Part shown: positions 16,677 to 26,238 of the stretch, piece by piece
Layout of the letters: every line of letters starts with the position of its first letter
Position numbering within the stretch: position 1 is the first letter of the stretch
NCBI GenBank assembly: GCA_947478955.1
Contig: CANJXJ010000004.1
Span: 1-48,675 of the forward strand
Length of the DNA stretch: 48,675 nucleotides
From: Alphaproteobacteria bacterium
GTDB taxonomy: Bacteria > Pseudomonadota > Alphaproteobacteria > Paracaedibacterales > CAITNM01
Direction of reading: 5' to 3'
Notes under the pieces: model-generated
The model's database searches: none
Told to the model about the DNA's origin: nothing
What the model saw: the letters and a program-made list of their open reading frames with translations, nothing else
Program-made: the position numbers and the translations under genes

Positions 16677-17682
16677 AAATTTTTTAATAAAAAAACCAGA
16701 CCTAAACAATAAAACAATTTTAGTTACGGGAGGCACTGGGTCGTTTGGCAATCAGTTTGTGCAAACAATCATTGATAACTATTCCCCAAAAAAATTGATT
16801 ATTTTTTCAAGAGATGAGTTAAAGCAATATGAAATGGCGCAAAAATTTCCTGATACTAAATATGAATGTATGCGTTATTTTATTGGTGATGTGCGTGATT
16901 ATAGTCGTTTGGAAATGGCTTTGAGAGGCGTTGATATCGTAATTCATGCTGCCGCTTTAAAACATGTGACAATTGCCGAATATAACCCATATGAATGTAT
17001 TCACACGAACGTTATAGGTGCCGAAAATATTGTAAGGGCTTCTCTGCGAAATGGTGTTAGCCATGTGTTAGCGCTTTCTACTGACAAGGCGGTTAGTCCG
17101 ATTAACCTATATGGTGCTAGCAAGCTTGCAGCAGAAAAAATCTTTATCGCAGCTAATAATATACGAGGAGCGGATCCAACTATATTTTCGGTTGTTCGTT
17201 ATGGGAACGTGGTTGGGTCTCGCGGAAGCGTGGTTCCATTTTTCAAAAAGTTACTAAATGAAGGTGCAGCATCACTGCCGATAACTGATAACGAAATGAC
17301 GCGTTTTTGGATTACATTGCAGCAGGGTGTGGATTTTGTTTTGTCGAATTTGGCGCTAATGCAAGGTGGGGAAATTTTTATTCCAAAAATTCCAAGCATG
17401 AAAATTACTGACCTGGCAGAAGCTATCCAGCCAGGTATTGAAACTCATGAAATTGGCATTCGTCCTGGGGAAAAGCTTCATGAATGCATGATTACTTCAG
17501 ACGAGGCTTTGCAAACAGTTGAGATGGATGATCGCTATACCATTCTTCCGTCATTTACAGATTTAAGCTCTTGGAAATGCGGTGTTCAAACCGCTTCAGT
17601 TGGTAAAAGAATGGTCTATTCAAGTGAAACCAATACGGAATGGCTTACCACCAACCAACTTACAAAAATGATCAGTGTTTAA
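16669..17682 (+). CDS. pseB: UDP-N-acetylglucosamine 4,6-dehydratase (inverting)
   Basis: PseB carries out step 1 of pseudaminic acid synthesis: UDP-GlcNAc to UDP-2-acetamido-2,6-dideoxy-beta-L-arabino-hexos-4-ulose. The 337-residue extended short-chain dehydrogenase has the NADP-binding GGTGSFGN loop (21-28) and the catalytic T-D-K (138-140) and Y-x3-K (Tyr148, Lys152) in LSTDKAVSPINLYGASKLA, as in the FlaA1/PseB family. PseC follows at once, then PseG, PseH-like and PseI further down, which favours PseB over a CapE/WbjB-type epimerase. Confidence 0.93.
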   Translation: MLKNFLIKKPDLNNKTILVTGGTGSFGNQFVQTIIDNYSPKKLIIFSRDELKQYEMAQKFPDTKYECMRYFIGDVRDYSRLEMALRGVDIVIHAAALKHVTIAEYNPYECIHTNVIGAENIVRASLRNGVSHVLALSTDKAVSPINLYGASKLAAEKIFIAANNIRGADPTIFSVVRYGNVVGSRGSVVPFFKKLLNEGAASLPITDNEMTRFWITLQQGVDFVLSNLALMQGGEIFIPKIPSMKITDLAEAIQPGIETHEIGIRPGEKLHECMITSDEALQTVEMDDRYTILPSFTDLSSWKCGVQTASVGKRMVYSSETNTEWLTTNQLTKMISV

Positions 17683-17683
17683 T

Positions 17684-18847
17684 ATGATTCCCTACGGCCG
17701 ACATTCAGTTGATCAAAAGGATATTGATGCTGTTATTCAAGTGCTGCAAGGTGGCTGGTTGACATGTGGTCCGGTTGTTGAAAAATTTGAGCAAAAATTA
17801 GAAAAAATTGTGTCTGCAAAATATGCAGTTTCTTGCTCTAACGGAACTACAGCATTGCACCTTGCGATGTTGGCTTTGGGAATAAAAGCTGGAGATGTGG
17901 TATTGGTTCCGGCCATTACATTTTTAGCGTCTGCTAATGCTGCGCGTTATGTAGGAGCCGATGTTGTTTTTGTGGATATAGACCCAACCACGGGGCTTAT
18001 GACGGCACAGACTTTAGAGGCTACAATTTTGCAATACCAAGATAAGCCTTTGAAGGCTGTGGTGAATGTTCATCTGGCAGGGCAATGCGAAAATTTGGAA
18101 GCAATTCATATGGTTGCTAAAAAACATAATTTGTTAATTATAGAAGATGCAGCTCATGCTATTGGCACCATTTACATGGATAAAAATGAAGAGCTATATC
18201 CTATAGGTTCCAATGCTTTTTGTGATGTTACAACATTTTCTTTTCACCCTGTAAAAACAATCGCGATGGGCGAAGGTGGTGCTGTTACCACAAACGATCC
18301 TGAGATTGCAAAAAAATTAAAGCTTTTGCGTAGCCATGGAATGATTCGCGATAACTCCGAATGGGAGGAAGTAGAATCTGGTCCATGGTATTATGAGATG
18401 CATGAGCTAGGGTTTAATTATCGCATTAGTGACCTCAATTGTGCGCTTGGTCTTAGTCAGTTAGAAAAGCTGAATGGATTTAAAGCTGAGCGTTCAAAGA
18501 TTGTAGCGTTTTATGATAATGCCTTTTCTGGTGCTCGTCATATCACTCCCGTAAAAAAATTAAAGTGTTCGGATACGGCTTGGCATCTATATTTGGCGCT
18601 TATTGATTATGATGATCTAGGTAAATCCCGAGCTCAAGTCATGACAGATCTAAAAGAAAAAGGGGTTGGCACTCAAGTGCATTATATACCTTTGCATAAG
18701 CAGCCATATTACAAGAAACTTTATGGTGAGATGACATTGCCTGGAGCTGAGGACTATTATTCCAAGTGTTTGAGTTTGCCCTTATATGTAGGATTAAATC
18801 AAGAATCGCAACGTAGTGTGGTTAGTAATCTAATTTTAAATGCTTAG
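17684..18847 (+). CDS. pseC: UDP-4-amino-4,6-dideoxy-N-acetyl-beta-L-altrosamine transaminase
   Basis: PseC is the PLP-dependent DegT/DnrJ/EryC1/StrS aminotransferase that puts the C4 amino group on the PseB product. The PLP lysine is Lys191 in TFSFHPVKTIAMGEGGA, and the aspartate motif IEDAAHAIG is present. The ATG at 17684 gives 387 residues and starts MIPYGRHSVDQKDIDAV, as PseC proteins do; the GTG at 17675 is inside the pseB end and adds three residues. Position directly after pseB supports the assignment. It overlaps the next gene by 8 bp. Confidence 0.93.
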   Translation: MIPYGRHSVDQKDIDAVIQVLQGGWLTCGPVVEKFEQKLEKIVSAKYAVSCSNGTTALHLAMLALGIKAGDVVLVPAITFLASANAARYVGADVVFVDIDPTTGLMTAQTLEATILQYQDKPLKAVVNVHLAGQCENLEAIHMVAKKHNLLIIEDAAHAIGTIYMDKNEELYPIGSNAFCDVTTFSFHPVKTIAMGEGGAVTTNDPEIAKKLKLLRSHGMIRDNSEWEEVESGPWYYEMHELGFNYRISDLNCALGLSQLEKLNGFKAERSKIVAFYDNAFSGARHITPVKKLKCSDTAWHLYLALIDYDDLGKSRAQVMTDLKEKGVGTQVHYIPLHKQPYYKKLYGEMTLPGAEDYYSKCLSLPLYVGLNQESQRSVVSNLILNA

Positions 18848-19673
18848 TAAAATTGCAATAGGTACCGCAAACTTCACGCAAAATTATGGAATTTTGTCGT
18901 CTGGTAGTGTCGCTGATGCCGAGTCAATTTTAAAGTTAGCAACTGACCACGGCATTGATACTTTTGATACAGCATTTGCCTACGGAAATTTTCTTAGTCT
19001 TATTAATGACAGGTCCAATTTAAAAATAATTACAAAATTTAGTGTTTTAGATAATTACGATACTATATTTGGGAAAATGAAATACGCAAAAGAATATTAT
19101 GATTTTGATGGATATTATGGGTTGCTCATTCATGATCCACAAAATTTAGAGAAAATTGATAAGGCTGAGTTGCTTGGTTTATTTGATAAATTGCACAAGA
19201 ATGGTTTGGTCAAAAAAATCGGCATATCTGTGTATGATATGAATGATCTTGAAAACTTTAGAAATATAATCGATCCAGGCCTTATCCAAATACCTTTGAA
19301 TCCCTTAAATCAGACATTCGTTAATGACAAATTTATTGACTATGTTGGGCAAAAGGGAATTGAGGTGCACGCTCGGTCCTTATTTCTTCAAGGGGTGTTG
19401 TTAGCAGATAAATTACCTAAATCTTTGAATGACTTAACGCCGATATGGAATGTATATATGGAAGCAACTAAATCTTTCAAATCAAGATTGGAAGCTTTAT
19501 TATCTTGGGCATTTACTTATCAATGGGTTAGCAAGTGGATTCTTGGAGTTTTTTGCGAGCAAGATCTCATAGAAATAATTGAAAGCAAAACCCAAGAAAT
19601 ATCCCAGTCATTTTCTTCCTTAAAAGAGATGGCACATCCTATGACTGATCCTAGAAACTGGAAAATAGCATGA
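18840..19673 (+). CDS. Aldo/keto reductase
   Basis: This 277-residue NAD(P)H-dependent oxidoreductase has the AKR barrel pattern: KIAIGTANFTQNYG at the N-terminus, catalytic Asp and Tyr in IDTFDTAFAYGN, Lys in IITKFSV, and HD in LLIHDPQN in place of the usual catalytic His region. It overlaps pseC by 8 bp and the fusion gene by 4 bp, so it belongs to the pse operon, although the core pathway has no AKR step. Similar AKRs occur in flagellin-glycan and NulO clusters, where they may make variant NulO sugars. The substrate is unknown. Confidence 0.8.
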   Translation: MLSKIAIGTANFTQNYGILSSGSVADAESILKLATDHGIDTFDTAFAYGNFLSLINDRSNLKIITKFSVLDNYDTIFGKMKYAKEYYDFDGYYGLLIHDPQNLEKIDKAELLGLFDKLHKNGLVKKIGISVYDMNDLENFRNIIDPGLIQIPLNPLNQTFVNDKFIDYVGQKGIEVHARSLFLQGVLLADKLPKSLNDLTPIWNVYMEATKSFKSRLEALLSWAFTYQWVSKWILGVFCEQDLIEIIESKTQEISQSFSSLKEMAHPMTDPRNWKIA

Positions 19674-21694
19674 AAAAAATTGCAATTATTCAAGCAAGAA
19701 TGGGAGCTTCTAGATTTCCTGGAAAGGTACTAGAGCTACTTAATAATAAACCTGTAATAAAGTGGGTAGTGGATGCAGCGCTGTTTATTCCTACAATAGA
19801 TAAAGTAGTTATAGCCACCTCTGATGCAGGTATAGATCAACCTATAGTAGACTGGTGTCATGAAAATCAAGTCTCTGTGTTTAGAGGCGATGAAAAAGAT
19901 GTATTGTCACGATTTTATGGTGCAGCAAAGGAACATAACGCTGAGATAGTAGTAAGAATAACTGCTGATTGTCCTTTGCTTGATCCAAATATTGCTGGGC
20001 AAGTGCTTTATTTTGTTTCAAGTGGAGAGGCGGATTACGCAACTAATGCTTTTCCTGCTACGTGGCCAGATGGACTAGATTGTGAGGCATTTACCTTTGC
20101 TGCCTTAGAAGAAGCTCATCAAAATGCAATCCGTCAAAGTGATCGAGAGCATGTGACCCCTTATATTCGTAATAATCAATACAAGTTTAAGATTGCAAAC
20201 GTTCCAGCAGCAATACCAGGATTACAAAAACATCGGTGGACTATTGATACTAAAGAAGATTTGGAATTTGTTGAGAAGCTGGTAAAACAAACAAAACCTT
20301 ACGCAACAACTTATGATTATTTAGAAGCGTTAAAGAACAATCCACAGCTTATACAGCCAGCGTCCAAGAGAAACGAAGGCTTTGATGCATCGTTGCAAAA
20401 TGAAACGATGGAATGTGCTAATTTTCAAAATTCTAAAGTCCTTCTGGAAAGGGCATTAAAAGCGATTCCATTAGGCTCGCAGACTTTTAGTAAATCTTAT
20501 ATTCAGTATCCAGAAAATACGTCTCCTATGTTTTTGACGCATGGACAAGGATCACGTGTGTGGGATGTTGATGGTAATGAATATATTGATTTGGTGAGTG
20601 GGTTAATGCCAAATGTACTTGGATATAATGATGTGGATATAAATCATGCAATTCAAGTGCAGTTACAAAAAGGCATATCATTCAGCCTTTCAACAGATTT
20701 AGAAATACAACTAGCTGAAAAATTATGTGAGATTATACCTAGTGCTGAAAAAGTACGATTTGCTAAAAATGGCACTGATGTAACATCAGCGGCTATCAGA
20801 CTGGCGAGAGCATATACCGGACGCGATAAAGTCATTCTTTGTGGTTATCATGGTTGGCAGGATTGGTCTATAGGCACAACCACTCGTAATAAAGGGGTGC
20901 CTAAAAGTGTATCTGAATTATCAGTTAGTGTGCCTTATAATGATTTGTCTCAATTGGAAGGCCTTTTAAAAACTGAAAATTTTGCAGCTATTATTATGGA
21001 GCCTTGCAATGCTGTAGACCCTGTTGAGGGGTACCTTCAAGGTGTAAAAGATTTATGTGAAAAACATGGATCGGTGTTTATTTTTGACGAAGTGGTGACA
21101 GGGTTTAGGTTTGCAAACGGCGGTGCGCAAGAATATTTTGGCGTGACGCCCCATCTTTCATGCTTTGGTAAAGCCATGGGAAATGGCATGCCAATTTCAG
21201 CAATTGTTGGCCAGAATCATATCATGAAAGAAATGGAAGAAATTTTCTTCTCAGGTACTTTTGGGGGCGAAACGCTTTCTTTAGCTGCATCCGTTGCAAC
21301 GATTGAAAAAATTCAAAAGAACGATGTGATTAATCACTTATGGTCTTTTGGACAAAATCTTGGCGATTCTGTAAAGCAATTGATTATCAAGTATGATTTA
21401 GAAAAAGCAATCAGCTTATGTGGCTATGCTCCCTGGAAGATTCTTCAGTTTTTAGACAACACCAGTGCTACCGCTTTTGAAATTAAGACTTTATTTATTC
21501 AAGAAATGATCAAACGCGGAATTTTGATTAATAGTTCATTTAACATTAATTTTGCACATAGTGACTTGGAGAAATTTAAAATATTAAAAGCAATAGAAGA
21601 AGTTTTTAATATTCTGGCAGATTGCTTGATAAATGAAAAAGTTGGGAAACACTTGAGAAGTCCAGCTATAAAACCGTTGTTTAAAGTGAGGTAA
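19670..21694 (+). CDS. Fusion: SpsF/PseF-like cytidylyltransferase + class-III aminotransferase
   Basis: Residues 1-~240 form a nucleotidyltransferase of the CMP-sugar/SpsF type (IIQARMGASRFPGKVL, RITADCPLLDP, HRWTIDTKEDL). Residues ~275-674 form a class-III PLP aminotransferase like glutamate-1-semialdehyde aminomutase, with FDEVVTGFRF and the PLP lysine Lys501 in CFGKAMGNG. A linker of ~35 residues joins them. No other PseF candidate lies in the pse group, so the first domain probably makes CMP-pseudaminic acid. The second domain may move an amino group on the NulO or on another sugar. Both domains look complete, and the frame is continuous. Domain calls are firm, substrates inferred. Confidence 0.82.
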   Translation: MKKIAIIQARMGASRFPGKVLELLNNKPVIKWVVDAALFIPTIDKVVIATSDAGIDQPIVDWCHENQVSVFRGDEKDVLSRFYGAAKEHNAEIVVRITADCPLLDPNIAGQVLYFVSSGEADYATNAFPATWPDGLDCEAFTFAALEEAHQNAIRQSDREHVTPYIRNNQYKFKIANVPAAIPGLQKHRWTIDTKEDLEFVEKLVKQTKPYATTYDYLEALKNNPQLIQPASKRNEGFDASLQNETMECANFQNSKVLLERALKAIPLGSQTFSKSYIQYPENTSPMFLTHGQGSRVWDVDGNEYIDLVSGLMPNVLGYNDVDINHAIQVQLQKGISFSLSTDLEIQLAEKLCEIIPSAEKVRFAKNGTDVTSAAIRLARAYTGRDKVILCGYHGWQDWSIGTTTRNKGVPKSVSELSVSVPYNDLSQLEGLLKTENFAAIIMEPCNAVDPVEGYLQGVKDLCEKHGSVFIFDEVVTGFRFANGGAQEYFGVTPHLSCFGKAMGNGMPISAIVGQNHIMKEMEEIFFSGTFGGETLSLAASVATIEKIQKNDVINHLWSFGQNLGDSVKQLIIKYDLEKAISLCGYAPWKILQFLDNTSATAFEIKTLFIQEMIKRGILINSSFNINFAHSDLEKFKILKAIEEVFNILADCLINEKVGKHLRSPAIKPLFKVR

Positions 21695-21696
21695 AA

Positions 21697-22341
21697 ATGA
21701 GTCTTAATCAAAAAAAAATATTCTTAAAATCTGAAGGAAATAGCTGGTTTGATAGGAATAATCAATATATTAAAACTGATTCAATAGATGTGGCTATCAT
21801 AAAGAAATACACTGAAGGCTCTGGAAAAAAAATCCTTGAAATAGGTTGTTCAAATGGTAGCAAATTAAGTATTTTTAAGGGCGATAATGAAGGTTTTGGG
21901 GTTGATCCTTCCGAAAAAGCCATACAAGAAGGCAATATAGCGTACCCAGATCTGGAGCTGGTGCTGGGTACTTGCGATGACTTGGATTTTCAAGATAATT
22001 TTTTTGATGTGGTTGTCTTCGGGTTTTGTTTGTACTTGGTTGATCGCGACTTACTTTTTAGGACGTTATCAGAAGCTGATAGAGTTTTGAAAGATAAAGG
22101 GTTTTTGATCATCACCGACTTTGACACGCCTTTAAATATAAAGAAAAAATATCATCATTTTGATGGTGTTTATTCCTACAAGCAGCAGTACGAAAATTTA
22201 TTTTTATCCAATCCCATTTATACGCTCGCAGAGAAGAAATCATTTAGCCATCATGGAGTTGATTTTCATCCAGACTTAGACGAAAGAGTTTCCACTGTTG
22301 TTCTTTACAAAGACATAAATTCTGCCTATGTCGATTTCTAA
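21697..22341 (+). CDS. Class I SAM-dependent methyltransferase
   Basis: The 214-residue protein has SAM motif I ILEIGCSNGSKLS, the acidic loop GFGVDPSEKAI, and post-motif regions DNFFDVVVFGFCLYLVD and EADRVLKDKGFLIITDFDT, typical of Methyltransf_11/25 proteins. A GTGAGG ribosome-binding site lies just ahead of the ATG and the gene is 2 bp from the fusion stop. It probably methylates a glycan hydroxyl or amino group; the target is not predictable. It overlaps pseG by 14 bp. Confidence 0.8.
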   Translation: MSLNQKKIFLKSEGNSWFDRNNQYIKTDSIDVAIIKKYTEGSGKKILEIGCSNGSKLSIFKGDNEGFGVDPSEKAIQEGNIAYPDLELVLGTCDDLDFQDNFFDVVVFGFCLYLVDRDLLFRTLSEADRVLKDKGFLIITDFDTPLNIKKKYHHFDGVYSYKQQYENLFLSNPIYTLAEKKSFSHHGVDFHPDLDERVSTVVLYKDINSAYVDF

Positions 22342-23242
22342 GAAACTAGCTATTTTTCGATTTGAAGCCTCCCCAACAATAGGTGCGGGACATGCAATAC
22401 GATCATGCGTGCTTGCTGATGCACTGATTGAAAGAGATTGGGCTTGTAAGGTGGCAACCTCTTTAACTACATATGATTTTGTTCCTAAATTGGATAGATT
22501 TGAGAGATTAGATCCAGATGGGTTCTACCAAAATCCTTTGTTATGCGATTTGTTGGTTGTTGATAATTATGAATTAGATCAAATTTACGAAAAACATTTC
22601 CGACGATATGCTAAAAAAATACTGGTTATTGATGATTTTGCGAAAAAAAAGCATGATTGCGATATTCTATTAAATCAGAATTTTGGATTTATAGAATCTA
22701 ACTATACACATCTTGTTGAGCAAAATTGTAGGCTCATGCTTGGCATTGAATACTGCCTAGTTGACAAATCTTTCTATATGATTTCAAAGCGAGTCAAAAA
22801 CATTAAAAAAATTTTATTTTATATGGGGGGAGCTGGTAATATAAATCTTGTTCGAGATGTGATAATTCAATGCTCAGAAAAGTATGAAACAGCGATCTCT
22901 GCAGGTTTTATAAATAAAACATCTGAACACCAAAGAAGCGTTGCAGATATGATGTTTCAAACTGATAAAATAAAAGACGCATATGCATGGTCTGATATTT
23001 GTGTTGGCTTTGCCGGCCAAGGGATGTTTGAAAGATACGTAATGGGGATTCCATCGCTTATTTTTTCCCAAAATGCTGCGCAACATGAGGTGTTAAATAA
23101 AATAAAATGCAAAAATATTATTTATTGCAGCGATATTAAAAATATTTCTTATGGCTTGCTTGAAGGTAATTTTTTAAAAATTTTAGAAAACTATAAATAT
23201 ACAAAGCAAATTGCTAATTTGGACTGGATAGATGAAATCTAA
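22328..23242 (+). CDS. pseG: UDP-2,4-diacetamido-2,4,6-trideoxy-beta-L-altropyranose hydrolase
   Basis: PseG removes UDP from the PseH product, giving the free sugar used by PseI. The 304-residue GT-B-like protein has the family's N-terminal GAGHAIRS motif (catalytic His22; commonly GxGHxxRC) and a C-terminal sugar-nucleotide-binding part with ICVGFAGQGMFERYVMGIPSL. Position between pseC and pseI supports this. The Ser in place of the usual Cys after Arg is a small deviation. It overlaps the acetyltransferase gene by 11 bp. Confidence 0.88.
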   Translation: MSISKKLAIFRFEASPTIGAGHAIRSCVLADALIERDWACKVATSLTTYDFVPKLDRFERLDPDGFYQNPLLCDLLVVDNYELDQIYEKHFRRYAKKILVIDDFAKKKHDCDILLNQNFGFIESNYTHLVEQNCRLMLGIEYCLVDKSFYMISKRVKNIKKILFYMGGAGNINLVRDVIIQCSEKYETAISAGFINKTSEHQRSVADMMFQTDKIKDAYAWSDICVGFAGQGMFERYVMGIPSLIFSQNAAQHEVLNKIKCKNIIYCSDIKNISYGLLEGNFLKILENYKYTKQIANLDWIDEI

Positions 23243-23753
23243 AATTACATCTTGTAACAAAATTTATCTACGCAAGGCCAATCAAAATGATGTAGATTTT
23301 TTGACAGAAATGAAGAATGATTTGGGGCTTCAAGAGTTGCTTATGTGCCATCAGAAAAATCATTCTCAACTTGAAATAAAAGAATGGATAGAAAAATATG
23401 AATCTTCTAAAGATTCTTTCTTGCTGGTTGTTTGTGAGAGCAATCAAAAAGCAGTTGGCTATTTCAGCGTGCAGCGTTTTTTAAGTCACCACAAAACAGC
23501 TTATTTTGGAATTGCTATTCATCCTGACTTTCAGGGTCTTGGGTATGGAAAGACTGCTTTATTTTCTTTCTTTGAATGGGCCAATAAAGAGCTTGGGTTA
23601 AGAAAAGTCCTTCTTGAAGTTGCTTCATCTAATCAAAGAGCCATCACTATCTATAAAAAAGCAGGATTTCGAGAGGTTGGAATTCTTATGAAGCATTTTT
23701 TCACCAACCATATTTATCAAGATGCAGTCCTTATGGAAAAGGATATCAGCTAA
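23232..23753 (+). CDS. pseH: GNAT N-acetyltransferase (PseH-like)
   Basis: The 173-residue GNAT protein has the acetyl-CoA loop region FGIAIHPDFQGLGYGKTALF and the following AITIYKKAGFREVG. In the pseudaminic pathway PseH acetylates the C4 amine made by PseC before PseG acts; this gene overlaps pseG, so it is the natural candidate. Length agrees with PseH (~160-180). Sequence alone cannot rule out a general sugar N-acetyltransferase, but a pathway step would otherwise be unfilled. Confidence 0.78.
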   Translation: MKSKITSCNKIYLRKANQNDVDFLTEMKNDLGLQELLMCHQKNHSQLEIKEWIEKYESSKDSFLLVVCESNQKAVGYFSVQRFLSHHKTAYFGIAIHPDFQGLGYGKTALFSFFEWANKELGLRKVLLEVASSNQRAITIYKKAGFREVGILMKHFFTNHIYQDAVLMEKDIS

Positions 23754-23776
23754 AGGAATGGCAAATTTAGAATTAT

Positions 23777-24460
23777 ATGATTAGATGTGCTATTATGCAA
23801 CCGACATATCTTCCTTGGGTTGGTTATTTTTCTCTTATTCAAAGTGTAGATTATTTTATATTTTTAGATGATGTTCAATATTCAAAACAATCTTGGCAAT
23901 CTAGGAATAAAATTCTAATTTCTGGTAGCCCTGAATGGCTCACAGTTCCAGTCATAAAACCAAATGGTTTGCAAACCCAAATTCGTCACGTCTTAGTGGA
24001 TGATAGGCAAAAGTGGCGAGAAAAACATATAGAAAAATTAGCCGTGAATTATGGGGCGCATTCTTTTTTTCATAACATTTCATTTGTAAATGATATTTTA
24101 TTAGATTGTTCAAAAAAAAATATTGCAAATATAAATATAAATATAATTACAGCGATATCTCAATACCTAAAAATTCAGACAAAATTCCTGCTTTCATCTA
24201 GTTTCGACATCAAGGCCAGCAGGTCTGAGAAACTTTATTTATTATCTAATGAAGTCAATGCTGATATTTATGTAAGCCCTATGGGATCAAAGGAATATTT
24301 AGCAGAAGACCATTTTGAAGAATTATATCCAATAAAATTAGAATTTTTTTCGCATACCCCCAAACAATATCCACAAGCGTCCAGTGCTAGCTTTATAGAG
24401 AAATTATCTATTTATGATTTGTTGGTAAATTGTGGTAAGAGTTCTTCAGATTTTATATAA
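23777..24460 (+). CDS. WbqC-family protein
   Basis: The 227-residue protein opens MIRCAIMQPTYLPWVGYF and continues FIFLDDVQYSKQSWQSRNKI, the hallmark of WbqC-like proteins found in O-antigen, capsule and flagellin-glycosylation clusters. Their biochemical role is not firmly established; some are predicted to take part in amino-sugar modification or transfer. There is no membrane segment. The gap from the acetyltransferase gene is 23 bp. Confidence 0.85.
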   Translation: MIRCAIMQPTYLPWVGYFSLIQSVDYFIFLDDVQYSKQSWQSRNKILISGSPEWLTVPVIKPNGLQTQIRHVLVDDRQKWREKHIEKLAVNYGAHSFFHNISFVNDILLDCSKKNIANININIITAISQYLKIQTKFLLSSSFDIKASRSEKLYLLSNEVNADIYVSPMGSKEYLAEDHFEELYPIKLEFFSHTPKQYPQASSASFIEKLSIYDLLVNCGKSSSDFI

Positions 24461-24479
24461 AAATGCTAGGAAATAAAAA

Positions 24480-25367
24480 ATGAAAAATACCTATAGTCTT
24501 GAAGTTAATCCAGAATTTAAATTCTTACAGATTAAGCCAACCCCCTCATCGCAGGAAATCAACAATTTCTACTCTCAAGAATTCTATTCGGGAGAGTACA
24601 AAAAATTCAACGATTCAAGTCTTGAAGTACAATTAGAAGATAGAGAATTCTATGAGGGCTCTTGGTCTGATATGCAGTTTCATATTCTTAATATAATGAA
24701 ACGTGATCCTAAAGATTTGAAAATATTAGATATTGGTTGTGGCTGGGCTCAAGCGCTTTTATTTTTAAAAAAAAGTGGCTTTGATTGTTATGGTTTTGAT
24801 CCTTCACCAGAAGCTGTACAGTATGGGTTGTCAAAAGGGTTATCCTTAAAGTGTTCAGGCTTAGAGAGCATGAATGTTTTTCAAGATGTAAAATTTGACG
24901 TTGTTATATTAAAAAACGTTCTTGAGCACCTTCCAAATCCTATAGAAACTTTAAAAGAAATTCATTCTTGTGTGTTGAAAAAAGGTGGATTGATTGTTAT
25001 TGATGTGCCGAATGAATTTAATGCCTTTCAAATGGCAGGAAGAGATCTTCATAATCTTTCTGATTGGTGGGTTGCGCCGCCCGCGCACCTTAATTACTTC
25101 AACAATGATACTCTCATAAATACTCTTGAAGGCACTGGATATGAAATGTGTCTTACAGAATCTTCATTTCCTTTAGAGATGTTTTTGTTGTTTGGAGATT
25201 GTTATGTTGGTAATGGAGAGCTTGGCAAGCAATGTCATGCAAAAAGAGTTTTATTTGAAACGAATTTGAGAAAATTGGGGTATTCAGATAAGCTGCGTAG
25301 CTTTTATCAAGAACTTGCTAAATTAAATTTGGGCAGGCAGGTCAATGCGTACGCAATTTCAAAATAA
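24480..25367 (+). CDS. Class I SAM-dependent methyltransferase
   Basis: The 295-residue protein has motif I LDIGCGWAQALLFLK, acidic loop GFDPSPEA, and VVILKNVLEHLPNPIETL followed by LKKGGLIVIDVPNEF, the Methyltransf_23 pattern. The N-terminal ~70 residues resemble the front part of two-part sugar methyltransferases but lack the CxxC zinc pair seen in the related gene at 36354. AGGAAATAAAAA precedes the ATG as a ribosome-binding region. The target is unknown; the context says glycan. Confidence 0.8.
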   Translation: MKNTYSLEVNPEFKFLQIKPTPSSQEINNFYSQEFYSGEYKKFNDSSLEVQLEDREFYEGSWSDMQFHILNIMKRDPKDLKILDIGCGWAQALLFLKKSGFDCYGFDPSPEAVQYGLSKGLSLKCSGLESMNVFQDVKFDVVILKNVLEHLPNPIETLKEIHSCVLKKGGLIVIDVPNEFNAFQMAGRDLHNLSDWWVAPPAHLNYFNNDTLINTLEGTGYEMCLTESSFPLEMFLLFGDCYVGNGELGKQCHAKRVLFETNLRKLGYSDKLRSFYQELAKLNLGRQVNAYAISK

Positions 25368-25391
25368 ATTTGTTTATAGTAAGAGTAAAAA

Positions 25392-26219
25392 ATGAATGAG
25401 CATATAAATAATATACGGGAAAATGGCTATACACTAATTCCCAATCTTGTTTCTGATTCTGAGTGTGAACATTATAAGAAATTACTGGAGGTAGATTATT
25501 TAAAATTTCATCCGTTTTATTGTGGGGCAAGCATAAATAAAGGGGAATTATCTAATAAAAGTAGTGAAAAAGTTGTATTTAATTTGCATAACAAAGATCT
25601 TTCTTGGTTTAAGCTGTTTGGGCATTCTGACGTTCTTTCCGTTTTAGACGTGTTGCTCAAAGAAGGATCTTATAAAAATCAAGAGCCTTATTATTTATAT
25701 AATATATCAGCGAGGTGCCCATTAAAGGGGCATGAAGGGCAACAACTACACTTGGATAGCAATCTTCCGGGGGTTAATTATTGTATTGTCATGAACGTCC
25801 TTTGGTTGCTTGATGATTTTACAGCAGAAAATGGGGCAACAAGGGTTGTCCCGGGAAGCCATAAATGGACGACCTATCCACTAGATGGTGAAATTCATAA
25901 AAAGGAAGTTTTAATTACTGGAAAAAAAGGTAGTGCAATTATTTTTAATGGCAACTTATGGCATGGAGGTGGTGTGAATACAACAAGCGATAGCCGTTGG
26001 GCAGTTGCTCTTGGTTATGCTCGTTGGTTTGTGAAACCATCTTTTGACTTTATGCAAAATACTCCTCGCGATTTTTATAACCAACTTAATGATAAACAGA
26101 AAGATTTGTTAGGTTTTAGAGTGATTGCTCCAAAAGATGAATTTACAAGATTGCGGCGACGATCTGAGAACTTCGAAGTGCCGTTTCCCTACGAATTACC
26201 TTGTGGTATCAATGCTTAA
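25392..26219 (+). CDS. Phytanoyl-CoA dioxygenase (PhyH) family oxygenase
   Basis: This 275-residue Fe(II)/2-oxoglutarate oxygenase has the iron-binding HxD in GQQLHLDSNLPG and the distal histidine in GNLWHGGGVNTT, followed by an arginine (SDSRWAVAL) that may hold 2-oxoglutarate. PhyH-like enzymes in surface-glycan and natural-product clusters hydroxylate small substrates. It is not a lipid enzyme by context. A possible role is hydroxylating a NulO or an acyl substituent. A second, distant PhyH-like gene lies at 44153. Confidence 0.82.
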   Translation: MNEHINNIRENGYTLIPNLVSDSECEHYKKLLEVDYLKFHPFYCGASINKGELSNKSSEKVVFNLHNKDLSWFKLFGHSDVLSVLDVLLKEGSYKNQEPYYLYNISARCPLKGHEGQQLHLDSNLPGVNYCIVMNVLWLLDDFTAENGATRVVPGSHKWTTYPLDGEIHKKEVLITGKKGSAIIFNGNLWHGGGVNTTSDSRWAVALGYARWFVKPSFDFMQNTPRDFYNQLNDKQKDLLGFRVIAPKDEFTRLRRRSENFEVPFPYELPCGINA

Positions 26220-26238
26220 ATTTATAAGGAATTGTTGA

